64,000 nucleotides of DNA from Sphingomonas sp. J315 (GTDB lineage: Bacteria > Pseudomonadota > Alphaproteobacteria > Sphingomonadales > Sphingomonadaceae). A program made the translations under genes and the position numbers. The notes beneath the pieces were generated by a model. That model worked only from the letters and a program-made list of their open reading frames with translations, ran no database searches and was not told the DNA's origin. Positions 43,659 through 54,096 of the stretch are shown here, piece after piece. Positions within the stretch are counted from its first letter, which is position 1. Every line of letters begins with the position of its first letter. The stretch is from the NCBI RefSeq assembly GCF_024666595.1, contig NZ_CP088296.1, positions 682,001 through 746,000 of the forward strand. Reading direction: 5' to 3'.

Positions 43659-45149
43659 ATGATGGTTCGCCCGTTTCTGATCCTCGGCATCGCCGCGCTT
43701 CCCTTGGCGGGGTGTGCCGCCGGACCCGATTACCGTCCGAGCAGCGCCGCGCAACTCGGGGTTCCGCCCACCTTCTCGGTCGCGGCGGACCAGCAGGCGC
43801 AGGCCGATCTGCAACGCTGGTGGACCGCGTTCAAAGATCCGATGCTGACCGGACTGGTCGAACAGGCGGCAACGCAGAATCTTGACGTGGCGCAGTCCGT
43901 CACTCGCCTCCGTCAGGCGCGCGAGGCGCTGGTCCAGTCGCGCGCGACGCTTCTCCCGTCGGTCAGCGCCGGCGGCGGCGCGTCGCGCAGCGAGCCGATT
44001 CGCGGCACCAGCACCCAGGTGACCCTGCCCGACGGCACCGTCACCACCGTGTCGCAGGGCGGCAGCACCAGCTTCTCGCTCGGCGCGGACGTGAATTATC
44101 AGGTCGATCTGTTCGGCGGCGTGCGGCGCGGGGTCGAGGCAAGCCGCGCGCAATTGGAGGCATCCGGCTACAGCTACGCCGCCACGCTCGTGTCGATTCA
44201 GGGCGAGATCGCGCGCAACTACATTCTTGCCCGCGCCGCGCAGGCGCAACTCGCCAATGCGCGCGAGAGCCTGTCCATTCAGGACGACAATCTGGAGATT
44301 GCGGGCTTTCGCGTGCAGGCGGGTCTCGTCTCCTCGCTCGATCAGGAACAGGCGCGCGCCAGCCGGGCGCAGACCGCCGCGTCCGTGCCGTCAATCGAAG
44401 CAAGCTACAACAGCGCCGTCTCCCGCCTCGGCGTGCTGACCGGTCAGGCTCCAGGGGCGCTCAAGGCGCAGATGGAGGCGGTGCGCCCGATCCCCCAGGG
44501 ACCCGAACGGATCGCGGTGGGCATTCCCGCGGACACGCTGCGCCAGCGGCCCGATGTGCGGCTGGCCGAACGCAACCTTGCCGCCGCCGTCGCGCAGATC
44601 GGCGTGACGGAGGCGCAACTCTTCCCCCAGTTGTCGCTTGGCGGCAGCATCGATGCGGGCGCGGGCAGCATCGGCAGCCTGTTCGACGTCATCACCGGGC
44701 GGGTCTTCGCCAATATCGCCCAGACCATCTTCGACGCCGGGCGCAACCGCGCGCAGGTGCGCTCGGCGCAGGCGGCGGCGGATGGTGCCTTCTACGCCTA
44801 TAAACAGACCGTGCTGGTCGGCATCGAAGAGGTCGAGAACGCCGCCGTCGCGCTGCAGACCGCGCAGGCACGCGAGCGCGAGTTCACCATCGCGCTCGAC
44901 GCCGCCACCAACAGCGCGATCCTGTCGCGCAGCTCGTACCGTGCGGGCCTTGCCGATTTCCTGACGCTCAGCCAGGCCGAGGCGTCGCTGATCTCCGCGC
45001 GCAATGGCCTCAATCAGGCCCGCTCGGACAAGGCGAATGCGCTGATCCAGCTCTATCTCGCGCTGGGCGGCGGCTGGGACGCCTCGGTCGCGCCGACCCC
45101 GGACACCGTCCCCGCCCCGCCCCCCGCAATCATCACCGGAAGCAATTGA
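43659..45149 (+). CDS. Outer-membrane efflux lipoprotein (NodT/OprM type)
   Basis: A 496-residue outer-membrane factor of a tripartite exporter. Lipobox LAGC near residue 20, then the family opening GPDYRPSS, two long coiled-coil repeats (SVTRLRQAREALVQSRATLLPSVSAGGG; AERNLAAAVAQIGVTEAQLFPQLSLGGS) and the conserved ADGAFYAYKQTVLVGIEEVENA. The open frame begins at 43596, but ATG 43659 starts the signal peptide. Its stop overlaps the adaptor start (TGATG). First gene of a four-gene export operon. Confidence 0.93.
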   Translation: MMVRPFLILGIAALPLAGCAAGPDYRPSSAAQLGVPPTFSVAADQQAQADLQRWWTAFKDPMLTGLVEQAATQNLDVAQSVTRLRQAREALVQSRATLLPSVSAGGGASRSEPIRGTSTQVTLPDGTVTTVSQGGSTSFSLGADVNYQVDLFGGVRRGVEASRAQLEASGYSYAATLVSIQGEIARNYILARAAQAQLANARESLSIQDDNLEIAGFRVQAGLVSSLDQEQARASRAQTAASVPSIEASYNSAVSRLGVLTGQAPGALKAQMEAVRPIPQGPERIAVGIPADTLRQRPDVRLAERNLAAAVAQIGVTEAQLFPQLSLGGSIDAGAGSIGSLFDVITGRVFANIAQTIFDAGRNRAQVRSAQAAADGAFYAYKQTVLVGIEEVENAAVALQTAQAREREFTIALDAATNSAILSRSSYRAGLADFLTLSQAEASLISARNGLNQARSDKANALIQLYLALGGGWDASVAPTPDTVPAPPPAIITGSN

Positions 45150-46549
45150 TGGCCGACGCAACTGCGAACCCCAAGATCGACGAGTTTCTCGGCGGGAAGA
45201 CGACCCCGGCGTGGCAGCGCCATGCCAAATGGATCACGCTGGCGCTGGTCGTCGTCGCGGTGCTGTTCGGCGCGTGGAAGATGTTCGGCGGGACCGAGGA
45301 AGCGGGCTATGCCACGCGCGCGGTCGAGAAGGGGTCGCTGACCGTCACCGTCTCCGCGACGGGCAAGCTCGCGCCGACCAATCAGGTTCAGGTCGGTTCC
45401 GAGCTGTCAGGTCTGGTCAACCGCGTGCTGGTGGACGTCAACGACCGGGTGACGGCCGGCCAGCCACTGGCGCTGATCGACCCCGAGCGGCTCGACGACT
45501 CGATCACCCAGGCACGCGCATCGGTCGCCGCCGCCCAGGCGACGGTCGCACAGAATCAGGCGACGCTGACGGAGGCACGGAGCCAGCTTGCCCGGTTCGA
45601 GGAAGTGAGCCGCCTGTCGGGCGGGCGCGTCCCGGCCAAGACCGAGCTCGACAATGCCCGCGCCGCACTTGCCCGCGCGGTCGCGACGGTGCGCGCCAGC
45701 CAGGCGCAGGTCACCTCGCAACAGGCGGCGCTGCGATCGGCGGTGACCCAGCGGAACAAGGCGATCATCCGCTCCCCCGTCAACGGCGTGGTGCTGGCGC
45801 GTCAGGTCGAGCCGGGCCAGACGGTCGCAGCGTCGTTCAACACGCCGACCCTGTTCGTCATCGCCGAAGACCTTAGCGCAATGGAGCTGGAGGTCGCGAT
45901 TGACGAGGCCGATGTCGGCCAGGTCAAACAGGGGCAAAAGGCAAGCTTCACGGTCGATGCCTTCCCCGGCGAGACATTCCCCGCGGTGATCCAGCGCGTC
46001 GATGTCGGATCGAACCTGTCGGCACAGACCACCACCAGCACCACCAGTACGACCGCACAGGTCGTGTCCTATGCCGCGATCCTGTCGGTCGCCAATCCGG
46101 AGCAAAAGTTGCGCCCCGGCATGACCGCGACGGCAGAGATTGTGACGCTGCAGAAGGACAATCTGTTGCTGGTCCCGAACGCAGCGCTGCGCTTTACCCC
46201 CAGCACCGGGGGAGAGCAGGCGTCGAGTGGCGGTGGGATGGCCGGTGCACTGGTTCCGCGCCGCGGTCGTCGCGGTCAGCAGGACAATGAAAAGAGCGCG
46301 ACGATCACGCGCGGTGCCAAGCAGACTGTCTATGTGAAGGGCGAAGATGGTCAACCGCGCGCGATCGAGGTGACCACGGGCGACACCAACGGTCAGGTGA
46401 CCGAAATCCTATCGGGCGACCTGAAGCCGGGCATGGAGGTCATCACCGGCCAATTTGCCGGCGACCAGTCCAAGGGCGGCCAGTCGAAGCGCGGCGGAGG
46501 TCAGCGCCGCTCCGGCGGCGGCGGCGCGGGAGGCGGCACGGGTGGCTGA
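45149..46549 (+). CDS. MacA-like periplasmic adaptor (HlyD/RND-MFP family)
   Basis: A 466-residue membrane-fusion protein that links the inner-membrane permease to the outer-membrane factor. One N-terminal helix (about 28-45), then a barrel-sandwich/lipoyl half-motif (TGKLAPTNQVQVGSELSGLV), a coiled-coil hairpin (SIAQA-rich 100-190), the second lipoyl half (IIRSPVNGVVLARQVEPGQTV) and beta-barrel. The Gly/Arg/Ser-rich tail (about 440-466) is unusual and may be disordered. Both ends overlap neighbours, showing tight coupling. Confidence 0.93.
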   Translation: MADATANPKIDEFLGGKTTPAWQRHAKWITLALVVVAVLFGAWKMFGGTEEAGYATRAVEKGSLTVTVSATGKLAPTNQVQVGSELSGLVNRVLVDVNDRVTAGQPLALIDPERLDDSITQARASVAAAQATVAQNQATLTEARSQLARFEEVSRLSGGRVPAKTELDNARAALARAVATVRASQAQVTSQQAALRSAVTQRNKAIIRSPVNGVVLARQVEPGQTVAASFNTPTLFVIAEDLSAMELEVAIDEADVGQVKQGQKASFTVDAFPGETFPAVIQRVDVGSNLSAQTTTSTTSTTAQVVSYAAILSVANPEQKLRPGMTATAEIVTLQKDNLLLVPNAALRFTPSTGGEQASSGGGMAGALVPRRGRRGQQDNEKSATITRGAKQTVYVKGEDGQPRAIEVTTGDTNGQVTEILSGDLKPGMEVITGQFAGDQSKGGQSKRGGGQRRSGGGGAGGGTGG

Positions 46550-47251
46550 CCCGATCATCCGCCTGCGCGGCGTCACCAAGACCTATGGCGAGGGGCCGAC
46601 CGCATTCCAGGCGCTGAAAGGCGTCGACCTCGACATCGAACAGGGCGACTTCGTCGCGGTGATGGGGCCGTCCGGATCGGGCAAGTCGACGACGATGAAT
46701 ATCCTTGGCTGCCTCGACGTGCCGACGCGCGGCGAGTTTCTGTTCAAGAATGTCCATGTCGAAACGCTCGACCGCGACCAGCGCGCCCTACTGCGCCGCC
46801 GCTATCTCGGCTTCGTGTTCCAGGGGTTCAACCTGCTCAGCCGCACCAGCGCGCTCGAAAACGTCGAACTGCCCCTGCTCTATCGCGGCGAGGACAAGAA
46901 GACGCGGCACATGCTGGGCATGGCCGCGCTGGAGAAGGTGGGGCTGGACCCGTGGTGGGACCATACACCCGCTGAACTGTCGGGCGGCCAGCAACAGCGC
47001 GTGGCGATAGCCCGCGCGATCGTGACCAGCCCCGACGTGCTGCTCGCCGATGAACCGACCGGCAATCTCGATTCCGAACGCTCGGTGGAAATCATGCAGC
47101 TGCTGACCAGCCTCAACAAGGACAGCGGGATCACGGTGCTGATGGTCACCCACGAGCCCGACATGGCGGCGTTCGCCCGCACCATCGTGCATTTCAAGGA
47201 CGGGCTGGTCGAGCGGATCGATACCGGCGCCCGGGCGGGGGTCAGCGCCTG

Positions 47252-47252
<1 letters not shown>
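46542..47252 (+). CDS. ABC transporter ATPase (MacB-type, LolD-like)
   Basis: A 236-residue nucleotide-binding protein. Walker [10 protein letters not shown] at 42-50, Q-loop FVFQGFNLL near 91-99, signature LSGGQ at 146-150, Walker B VLLADE with Asp170/Glu171, D-loop GNLDS and switch His in VTHEPD. GTG 46542 overlaps the adaptor stop by eight bases. In E. coli MacB the ATPase and permease are fused; here they are separate genes, as in many Gram-negative relatives. Confidence 0.95.
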
Positions 47253-48460
<1,208 letters not shown>

Positions 48461-48463
48461 AAC

Positions 48464-49321
48464 TCAGCTGAACTGTAGCAGGATCAGACCGAAGGCCAAC
48501 ACAAGGGCCGCAACGATGCGGCGCGCGCCAAATCCTTCGCCGAGCATCCACGCGCCCATCAGCGCCGCCCAAACCACCGCAGTCTCGCGCAGCGCCGACA
48601 CTTTCGCCACCTCCATCAGCGAGAAGGCGTAGAGCGCCGAGCCGAACGAGATGCTCGACAGCGCCCCCGCCGCCACGCCGTGTTTCCAGGTCGCCTTTAC
48701 CGCCTGCCCCAGCTCGCGGCGGCGCAGCAGCAATGCGGTGGTGGTGATGCACACGCAGTCGAGCATGAACAGCCAGACGATATAGGTGAACGGGCTGGGC
48801 GCGACGCGCACCCCGCGCGCGTCCGCCATATTGTAAAGCGCGACGCCGATTGCGGTGGCAAAGGCCCAGCCCAGCGCGACCTTGTCCGGATGCGCGGCGA
48901 GCGAAATTCCGCGCGCGGGCAGCGCGAAGGCGATCACCGCCCCCGTCGCCAGCACCAGCCCGACCCAGCCGATCAGCGGCAGATGTTCGCGCAGCACCAG
49001 CATCGCAAATCCCGCAGTCAGCAGCGGCGCTGCCCCCCGCATGATCGGAAAGACGAGGCTGAGATCACCGCGCTCCATCGCGCGCACCAGGCACAACTGA
49101 TAGGCAAAATGCGCCGGCACCGCCCAGGCGAGCGCGGTCCAGGTCGCGGCATCGGGCAACGGCACGATCAGCGCGAACGGCGCGATCACAATCGCCGCGC
49201 TCGACGACAGTACCGCGCGGCCGACCAGGATGTCCTCCCCGCGCTTCACCGCCATATTGGCAAGCGCAAGGGTGAAGGCCGAGAGCAGCCCGAGCGCAAT
49301 GGCCAGCGACTGGTCAGCCAT
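48464..49321 (-). CDS. EamA/DMT family transporter
   Basis: A 285-residue drug/metabolite transporter with ten predicted helices in two EamA repeats (LGLLSAFTLALANMAVKRG; VAAGALSSISFGSALYAFSLMEVAKVSALRET). The first repeat ends LVLATGAVIAFALPARG, the second LVLAFGLILLQFS. Typical size. It likely exports a small metabolite. The start overlaps the MocA-like gene by eight bases, so MocA-like, XdhC-like and this gene form one coupled unit on the minus strand. Confidence 0.9.
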   Translation of the reverse strand: MADQSLAIALGLLSAFTLALANMAVKRGEDILVGRAVLSSSAAIVIAPFALIVPLPDAATWTALAWAVPAHFAYQLCLVRAMERGDLSLVFPIMRGAAPLLTAGFAMLVLREHLPLIGWVGLVLATGAVIAFALPARGISLAAHPDKVALGWAFATAIGVALYNMADARGVRVAPSPFTYIVWLFMLDCVCITTTALLLRRRELGQAVKATWKHGVAAGALSSISFGSALYAFSLMEVAKVSALRETAVVWAALMGAWMLGEGFGARRIVAALVLAFGLILLQFS

Positions 49322-49887
49322 GCGCCAGCTTTGCCAGATCCTCCGGCGTGTCGATGTCGATCAATTCGGCGGGCGGGACCACGATATGACGCCCGCGCCG
49401 CACCAGATCGCGCGCGCCCATGTCCCCCCTGTGCCGCCAGCAACGTGGCGAAATGCGCTCGCCCGAACAGCACCGGCGGGCGCGGGACCACGCCGTCACT
49501 CGATGCGACGATCGCCGCATCGCCATCGGCATCGTCGAGCAGGCGATAGATCTGCGTCGCGGTGACACGCGGCATATCGGCGAGCGCGATCAGGATCGCA
49601 TCGGGGTCGAATTGCGCTGCCGCCTCGACACCCAGCCGCAGCGAGCGGCCCAGCCCGGCGGCGGGGTCGTCATTGGTGACGATGGTATAGCCGCAGTTGG
49701 CCAGATCGAGCGCGGTGTCCGCGACCACTCCGATCCGGGAGCAGAACGGCACGGCCTCCAGCGCGACCACGACATGCAGCCCCAGCGGTCGTCCGAGATA
49801 GGGAATGGTCAGCTTGTCCGCGTCGCCGAACCTGCGCGAGCGCCCGGCAGCGAGCAGGACCAGAGCGGTGCGCTCAGCGCGGATCAT
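49314..49887 (-). CDS. MocA/MobA-like nucleotidyltransferase (frameshifted)
   Basis: NTP-transferase family protein that in homologues attaches CMP to molybdopterin. N-terminal VLLAAGRSRRFGDADKL is the nucleotide loop. DDPAAGLGRSLRLGVEAA and ALADMPRVTATQI follow. After HFATLLAAQG the frame fails. Dropping one base of the six-base run 49424-49429 yields QGDMGARDLVRRG, then PPAELIDIDTPEDLAKL and a 190-residue protein. Overlaps XdhC-like upstream by 14 bases. This supports a role in molybdenum hydroxylase maturation, though no such hydroxylase is in the window. Confidence 0.85.
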
Positions 49888-50791
49888 GCAGCGCCCTCAC
49901 CATGCCCGCCGCGATCGACAGCGCGATCTCCGCCGGGCCGATCGCGCCGATATCGATGCCCGCCGGCCCCTCGACCCGGTCGATCTGCTCGGGCGTCAGG
50001 CCGGCAGCCGCCAGCCGCTCACGCCGCGCCGCATGGCTCAGTCGCGATCCCAGTGCCGCGACATAACCCGCGCCGTCCTTGAGCGCGGCGATCAGCGCGG
50101 GGTCGTCGATCTTGGGATCATGGCTCAGCGTCACCACCGCCGTCGCGCCATCGGGGCACAGCGCCTCCACCGCTTCGTCGGGCCAGCGATCGTCGAGCGT
50201 CACGTCGGGAAAGCGCTCCGGCGTCAGGAACCGCCCGCGCGGGTCGATCACGACGGTCGAAATGCCGAGTTCGCGAGCGAGCCCCGCGAGCACCTGCGCG
50301 ATCTGCACCGCACCCACGATCAGCAAGCGGCGCGGCGGTTCGTAGCGGTTGATGAAGGCGTTGGGCTGCGGGTCGATGCTGCTGCGCCCGGTCGCCAGAT
50401 CGGTGAAAACCTCCAGCCCCCGCCCCTCCGCCCGCGCATCGGCAATCGCATCGAACAACGTCGGGTCGAAGCCGTCTGCCGTCACCGGCTGCACCATCAC
50501 CTCGATCTCGCCGCCGCACGGCAGGCCGACCTCCCATGCCGCGGCATCGGCGACGCCATAACGGCGCAGCGCGAACGGCGCGCCCGCGATCACCTCCGCC
50601 GCCAGCGCCATGATGTCCGCCTCGACGCACCCGCCCGACACCGACCCTTCGAAGCGGCCATCTTCATGGACCAGTAGGTGGCTCCCGCGCGGGCGCGGCG
50701 CGGAGCCCCAGGTCGACACCACCGTCGCCAGCGCCATCCGCGCCCCGGCCCATCCGCGCGCTGCGGCGATCACGCTGTCGTTATCGGCCAT
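49874..50791 (-). CDS. XdhC/CoxI family protein
   Basis: A 305-residue maturation factor of the XdhC family, which binds molybdenum cofactor and promotes its sulfuration before insertion into xanthine dehydrogenase-type enzymes. N-terminal part LATVVSTWGSAPRPRGSHLLVHEDGRFEGSVSGGCVE is diagnostic. The C-terminal Rossmann part starts RRLLIVGAVQIAQVLAGLARELG. First gene of the coupled minus-strand unit; divergent from the glycerophosphodiesterase. Confidence 0.92.
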   Translation of the reverse strand: MADNDSVIAAARGWAGARMALATVVSTWGSAPRPRGSHLLVHEDGRFEGSVSGGCVEADIMALAAEVIAGAPFALRRYGVADAAAWEVGLPCGGEIEVMVQPVTADGFDPTLFDAIADARAEGRGLEVFTDLATGRSSIDPQPNAFINRYEPPRRLLIVGAVQIAQVLAGLARELGISTVVIDPRGRFLTPERFPDVTLDDRWPDEAVEALCPDGATAVVTLSHDPKIDDPALIAALKDGAGYVAALGSRLSHAARRERLAAAGLTPEQIDRVEGPAGIDIGAIGPAEIALSIAAGMVRALHDPR

Positions 50792-50853
50792 GGTGCCTCG
50801 CTACTGTCATCCGAATCACCTAGCCGGTTGAGATGCTTGGAGGAGATAGGGCC

Positions 50854-51919
50854 ATGTCGAAGATGTTGCGAGCGGCGCTGGCGCTGGCCATGATCGCGAC
50901 GCCCGCCGCCGCGAAGGAACCCGTCATCTCGTCCAATCCCATCATCATCGCGCATCGCGGCGCTAGCGGGGAGCGGCCCGAACATACGCTCGCGGCCTAT
51001 CAACTCGCGATCGAACAGGGCGCGGACTTTATCGAGCCCGATCTGGTAGTGACCAAGGACGGCCAGCTCGTCGCGCGGCACGAGAATGACATCAGCGGCA
51101 CCACCGATGTGTCGAGCCGCAAGGAGTTCGCCGACCGTAAGGCGACCAAGGTCATCGACGGCGTCAGCCATACCGGCTGGTTCACTGAGGATTTCACCCT
51201 CGCCGAATTGAAGACGCTACGCGCCAAGGAGCGACTGCCTCTGCTGCGCCGGGGCAATACGAAGTTCGACGGGCAGTATGAGGTGCCGACATTGCGCGAG
51301 ATCATCGCGCTGGCGAAGGCGGCGACCGCGAAGACGGGCCGCATGATCGGCATCTACCCCGAAACCAAGCATCCCAGCTATTTCGCCAGCATCGGCCTGG
51401 CCATGGAGGCGCTGCTGGTCGCCGAACTCAAGGCGGCGGGCTGGGACCGCGCCGATGCGCCGGTGTTCATCCAGTCGTTCGAGGTCAATAATCTGAAGGC
51501 GCTGAGGCAGCTGACCAAGGTGCCGCTGATCCAGCTGATGGCGGCGGACGGCGGCCCGGCGGACAAGGCGCAGCCAAGCTACAAGGCGATGGCGACGCCG
51601 GAGGGGCTGAAGGCCATCGCCGCCTATGCCGCCGGCATCGGCCCGCAAAAGGACATGGTGTTGGCGGGCGACGGCACGGTCTCCCCCCTGGTCGCGGATG
51701 CCCATGCCGCAGGGCTCAAGGTCCATCCCTGGACCTTCCGCGCGGAGAATTTCTTTCTCCCCCTCCGGACTGCGGAAAGGGATCAACCCGGCGGGACATG
51801 GGCGACTGGCCGAAGAAATTACGCGATTTCTCGATGCCGGCGTGGATGGTTTATTCACCGATTACCCTTATCTCGCGGTTGAGGCACGCGACCGGCACTC
51901 CCGCCGCTCGGCCGACTGA
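50854..51919 (+). CDS. Periplasmic glycerophosphodiester phosphodiesterase (frameshifted near the end)
   Basis: GlpQ-like enzyme that releases glycerol-3-phosphate from deacylated phospholipids. ATG 50854 follows GGAGGAG. Signal peptide about 1-20. Active-site block IIAHRGASGERPEHTLAAYQ, then FIEPDLVVTKDGQLVARHEN with the metal Glu and Asp, and IYPETKHPSYF. After FRAENFF the frame is lost. One C fewer in the run 51759-51763 gives LPSGLRKGINPAGHGRLAEE, then FLDAGVDGLFTDYP, the expected C-terminal motif, with 354 residues in all. Confidence 0.88.
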
Positions 51920-51930
51920 GGGACCGCGCG

Positions 51931-52182
51931 ATGCGCAAGAGCTTGATTGTTGCTGTTGCGGTTCTGCCGCTGCTGTCGGGCGGCTGCGTCGCCAAGACCG
52001 CGTTCGACATTGTCACCATGCCGGTCAAGGCGGTCGGCCAGGCCGCCGACTGGGCGACTACAAGCCAGGACGAGGCCGACCGCAATTACGGCCGCAAGAT
52101 GCGCGAGAAAGAGGCCAAGGAAGGTCGCGAGCGCAAGAAGCAGGACGAAAAGTGCCGCAAGGACCCCGACGACTGCGATTGA
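51931..52182 (+). CDS. Small putative lipoprotein
   Basis: An 83-residue protein with a lipoprotein signal (MRKSLIVAVAVLPLLSGGC, lipid Cys at 19) and a short, very charged tail rich in Lys, Glu and Arg (NYGRKMREKEAKEGRERKKQ) ending KCRKDPDDCD with two cysteines. Twelve bases after the phosphodiesterase, so probably in the same transcript. Family not recognised. The tail may be a short coiled coil. Confidence 0.7.
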   Translation: MRKSLIVAVAVLPLLSGGCVAKTAFDIVTMPVKAVGQAADWATTSQDEADRNYGRKMREKEAKEGRERKKQDEKCRKDPDDCD

Positions 52183-52196
52183 TTTGAGTCCCCTCG

Positions 52197-52274
52197 GTGC
52201 TCCTGCAAAGACAGAAGCCCAGAGTGGCGAGGCTAATCGCGCGTTGCTCTGGGCTCCTGCCTTCGCAGGAGCAC
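52197..52274. repeat. REP-like pair (GCTCCTGC class)
   Basis: Right half is a clean hairpin GCTCCTGC-CTTC-GCAGGAGC. Left half is a degraded copy, and the ends GTGCTCCTGC/GCAGGAGCAC pair across the element, as do GCCCAGAG and CTCTGGGC. Sits tail-to-tail between the small lipoprotein and the hydrolase genes. Confidence 0.7.
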
Positions 52275-52282
52275 AGAGGCGC

Positions 52283-53008
52283 TTAGCTCTGTGGCGATCC
52301 ACGTCCCAAAGTCTGCGCGATCGCGCGAAGCACCTGCGGCTTCATCTGAACCCAGAGATGGCTCGAATCGACCTCGATCGAGCGGGCCGTTTCGCAGTCG
52401 GGCTCGTGACAGACCGCGCCGTTGACCAGCCCGTCGCTCGCGCTCCAGATCGCGGTCGCCGGAACCGGCAGCGGCGACGACGCCTCCTCAAGCATCGCGC
52501 GCACCGCCGGATCGTCGGCGCGCTGGCCGCTGACCAGCTCGAACACCCGCCACACATTGGTCGCGGTGGGTAGTCCGGCAAAGGGCGAGCTGACGGTGAT
52601 CACCTCCCGCACCAGCTCCGGGCTGCGATGCGCCGCGATCCGCGCCATGATCCCGCCGAGCGAGACGCCGACCAACGTCACCTTTTCCCCGGTCTCGTCG
52701 CGAACCTGCGCGATCCGCTCGATCAGCCGCTCGCCCTCTGCCCCGATCGCGCGCGCGCCGAAATTGCGGCCCAGCGCCCAAGGGTAAGCGCGATAGCCGA
52801 GCGCATCGAGATAGCGGCGCATCACGATGTTGCTCATGTCGCTGTTGACCAGGCCAGGCAATGTCAGCACCGGACGCCCGTCGCCGCGCGGCTCGGCCAG
52901 CAACTCCTTCCACGCGAAGGGCAGCGACCCCAGCGACAGCGCCGCGCGCGGCCATTCGGCGAGCAGCGCGGATGCGGGCGGGGCCTTGGCTTCGACGTTC
53001 ACGGGCAT
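52283..53008 (-). CDS. Alpha/beta hydrolase, lipase-like
   Basis: A 241-residue alpha/beta-hydrolase. It has the nucleophile elbow GVSLGG, a LTLPGLVNSDMSNIVMRRYLDALGYRAYPW opening like bacterial triacylglycerol lipases, and a late catalytic His in DSSHLWVQM. Start chosen at ATG 53008 because AGGAG precedes it. The frame is open to 53071. No clear signal peptide, so probably intracellular; an esterase acting on lipids is likely but unproven. Confidence 0.85.
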   Translation of the reverse strand: MPVNVEAKAPPASALLAEWPRAALSLGSLPFAWKELLAEPRGDGRPVLTLPGLVNSDMSNIVMRRYLDALGYRAYPWALGRNFGARAIGAEGERLIERIAQVRDETGEKVTLVGVSLGGIMARIAAHRSPELVREVITVSSPFAGLPTATNVWRVFELVSGQRADDPAVRAMLEEASSPLPVPATAIWSASDGLVNGAVCHEPDCETARSIEVDSSHLWVQMKPQVLRAIAQTLGRGSPQS

Positions 53009-53085
53009 CGCATCACTCCTCGCGGACACAATCTCCGGCAAACCCCTCGGTTCCGCGCCGCGCGCACTCATGCTATGCTGTCGGC

Positions 53086-53958
53086 ATGATCAGTGAAACC
53101 CATGTTTTGGAGCGTCCCCCCGAAGGCGCCGGTACCGACTGGACCATCCCCCAGAATTGGGAGGCATTCACCCGCGAAGAACACGCGGTGTGGGACACGC
53201 TGTACGAACGCCAGATCAAGCTGCTGCCCGGTCGTGCGTCAAAGGCGTATCTCCGCGGGCTCGACCTGCTCAAGCTGTCCGAGAGCGGCATTCCGAATTT
53301 CGAGGAGCTGTCCGAACGGCTGATGAAGGCGACGGGGTGGCAGGTGGTGGCTGTCCCCGGCCTCGTCCCCGACGACGTGTTCTTCGACCATATGGCCAAC
53401 CGCCGCTTTGTCGCGGGCAATTTCATCCGCCGCGCCGATCAGCTCGACTATCTGCAGGAACCCGACGTCTTCCACGACGTGTTCGGCCATGTCCCGCTGC
53501 TCGCCGACCCGGTGTTCGCCGATTACATGGAAGCCTATGGCCGCGGCGGGCAGCGCGCGTTGCAGCATGGCGCGCTCAAGCAGCTATCGCGGCTCTATTG
53601 GTACACGGTCGAGTTCGGGCTGATTCAGGAGGATGACGATCTGCGCATCTATGGCGCGGGGATCGTCTCGAGCTATGGCGAAAGCCGCTTCGCGCTCGAC
53701 AGCGACAGCCCGAACCGGATCGGCTTCGACCTCAAGCGGGTGATGCGGACCGAGTACCGCATCGACGATTTCCAGCAGAACTACTTCGTCATCCCCAGCT
53801 TCGACGAGCTGCTGCGCGTCACGATCGAAACCGATTTCGCGCCGCTTTACGACGAGATTCTGGCTCAGCCGGACATCGCGATTGCGGCGATCGAGCCGGG
53901 CGACCGGGTGATCACGCTGGGGACGCAGGACTATGCGCGGAGTCGGGACGCGGCCTGA
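53086..53958 (+). CDS. phhA: Phenylalanine 4-monooxygenase
   Basis: A 290-residue iron- and tetrahydropterin-dependent hydroxylase converting phenylalanine to tyrosine. Iron ligands His130 and His135 (PDVFHDVFGHVPLL) and Glu176 (YWYTVEFGLI) are in place. PGLVPDDVFFDHMANRRFVAGNFIR is the conserved pterin-side segment. Size fits the bacterial single-domain form. The pterin dehydratase phhB is not nearby. ATG 53086 is the only sensible start. The upstream open frame is a shadow. Confidence 0.96.
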   Translation: MISETHVLERPPEGAGTDWTIPQNWEAFTREEHAVWDTLYERQIKLLPGRASKAYLRGLDLLKLSESGIPNFEELSERLMKATGWQVVAVPGLVPDDVFFDHMANRRFVAGNFIRRADQLDYLQEPDVFHDVFGHVPLLADPVFADYMEAYGRGGQRALQHGALKQLSRLYWYTVEFGLIQEDDDLRIYGAGIVSSYGESRFALDSDSPNRIGFDLKRVMRTEYRIDDFQQNYFVIPSFDELLRVTIETDFAPLYDEILAQPDIAIAAIEPGDRVITLGTQDYARSRDAA

Positions 53959-53973
53959 TCTGCCACCTCCGAC

Positions 53974-54078
53974 GTCATCCCCGCGAAAGCGGGGACCCAT
54001 CTCCCGGACGTGCCGCGCGCCGAACCGGTTAGTAAGTGGAAAGCATAGGAGATGGGTCCCCGCTTTCGCGGGGATGAC
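53974..54078. repeat. REP pair with GAAA/TTTC loops
   Basis: GTCATCCCCGCGAAAGCGGG opens the element and its complement closes it at 54078, each forming CCCCGC-GAAA-GCGGGG or its TTTC mirror. Tail-to-tail between phhA and prmA. Confidence 0.85.
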
Positions 54079-54096
54079 GGTAACTGGCGGATTCCC

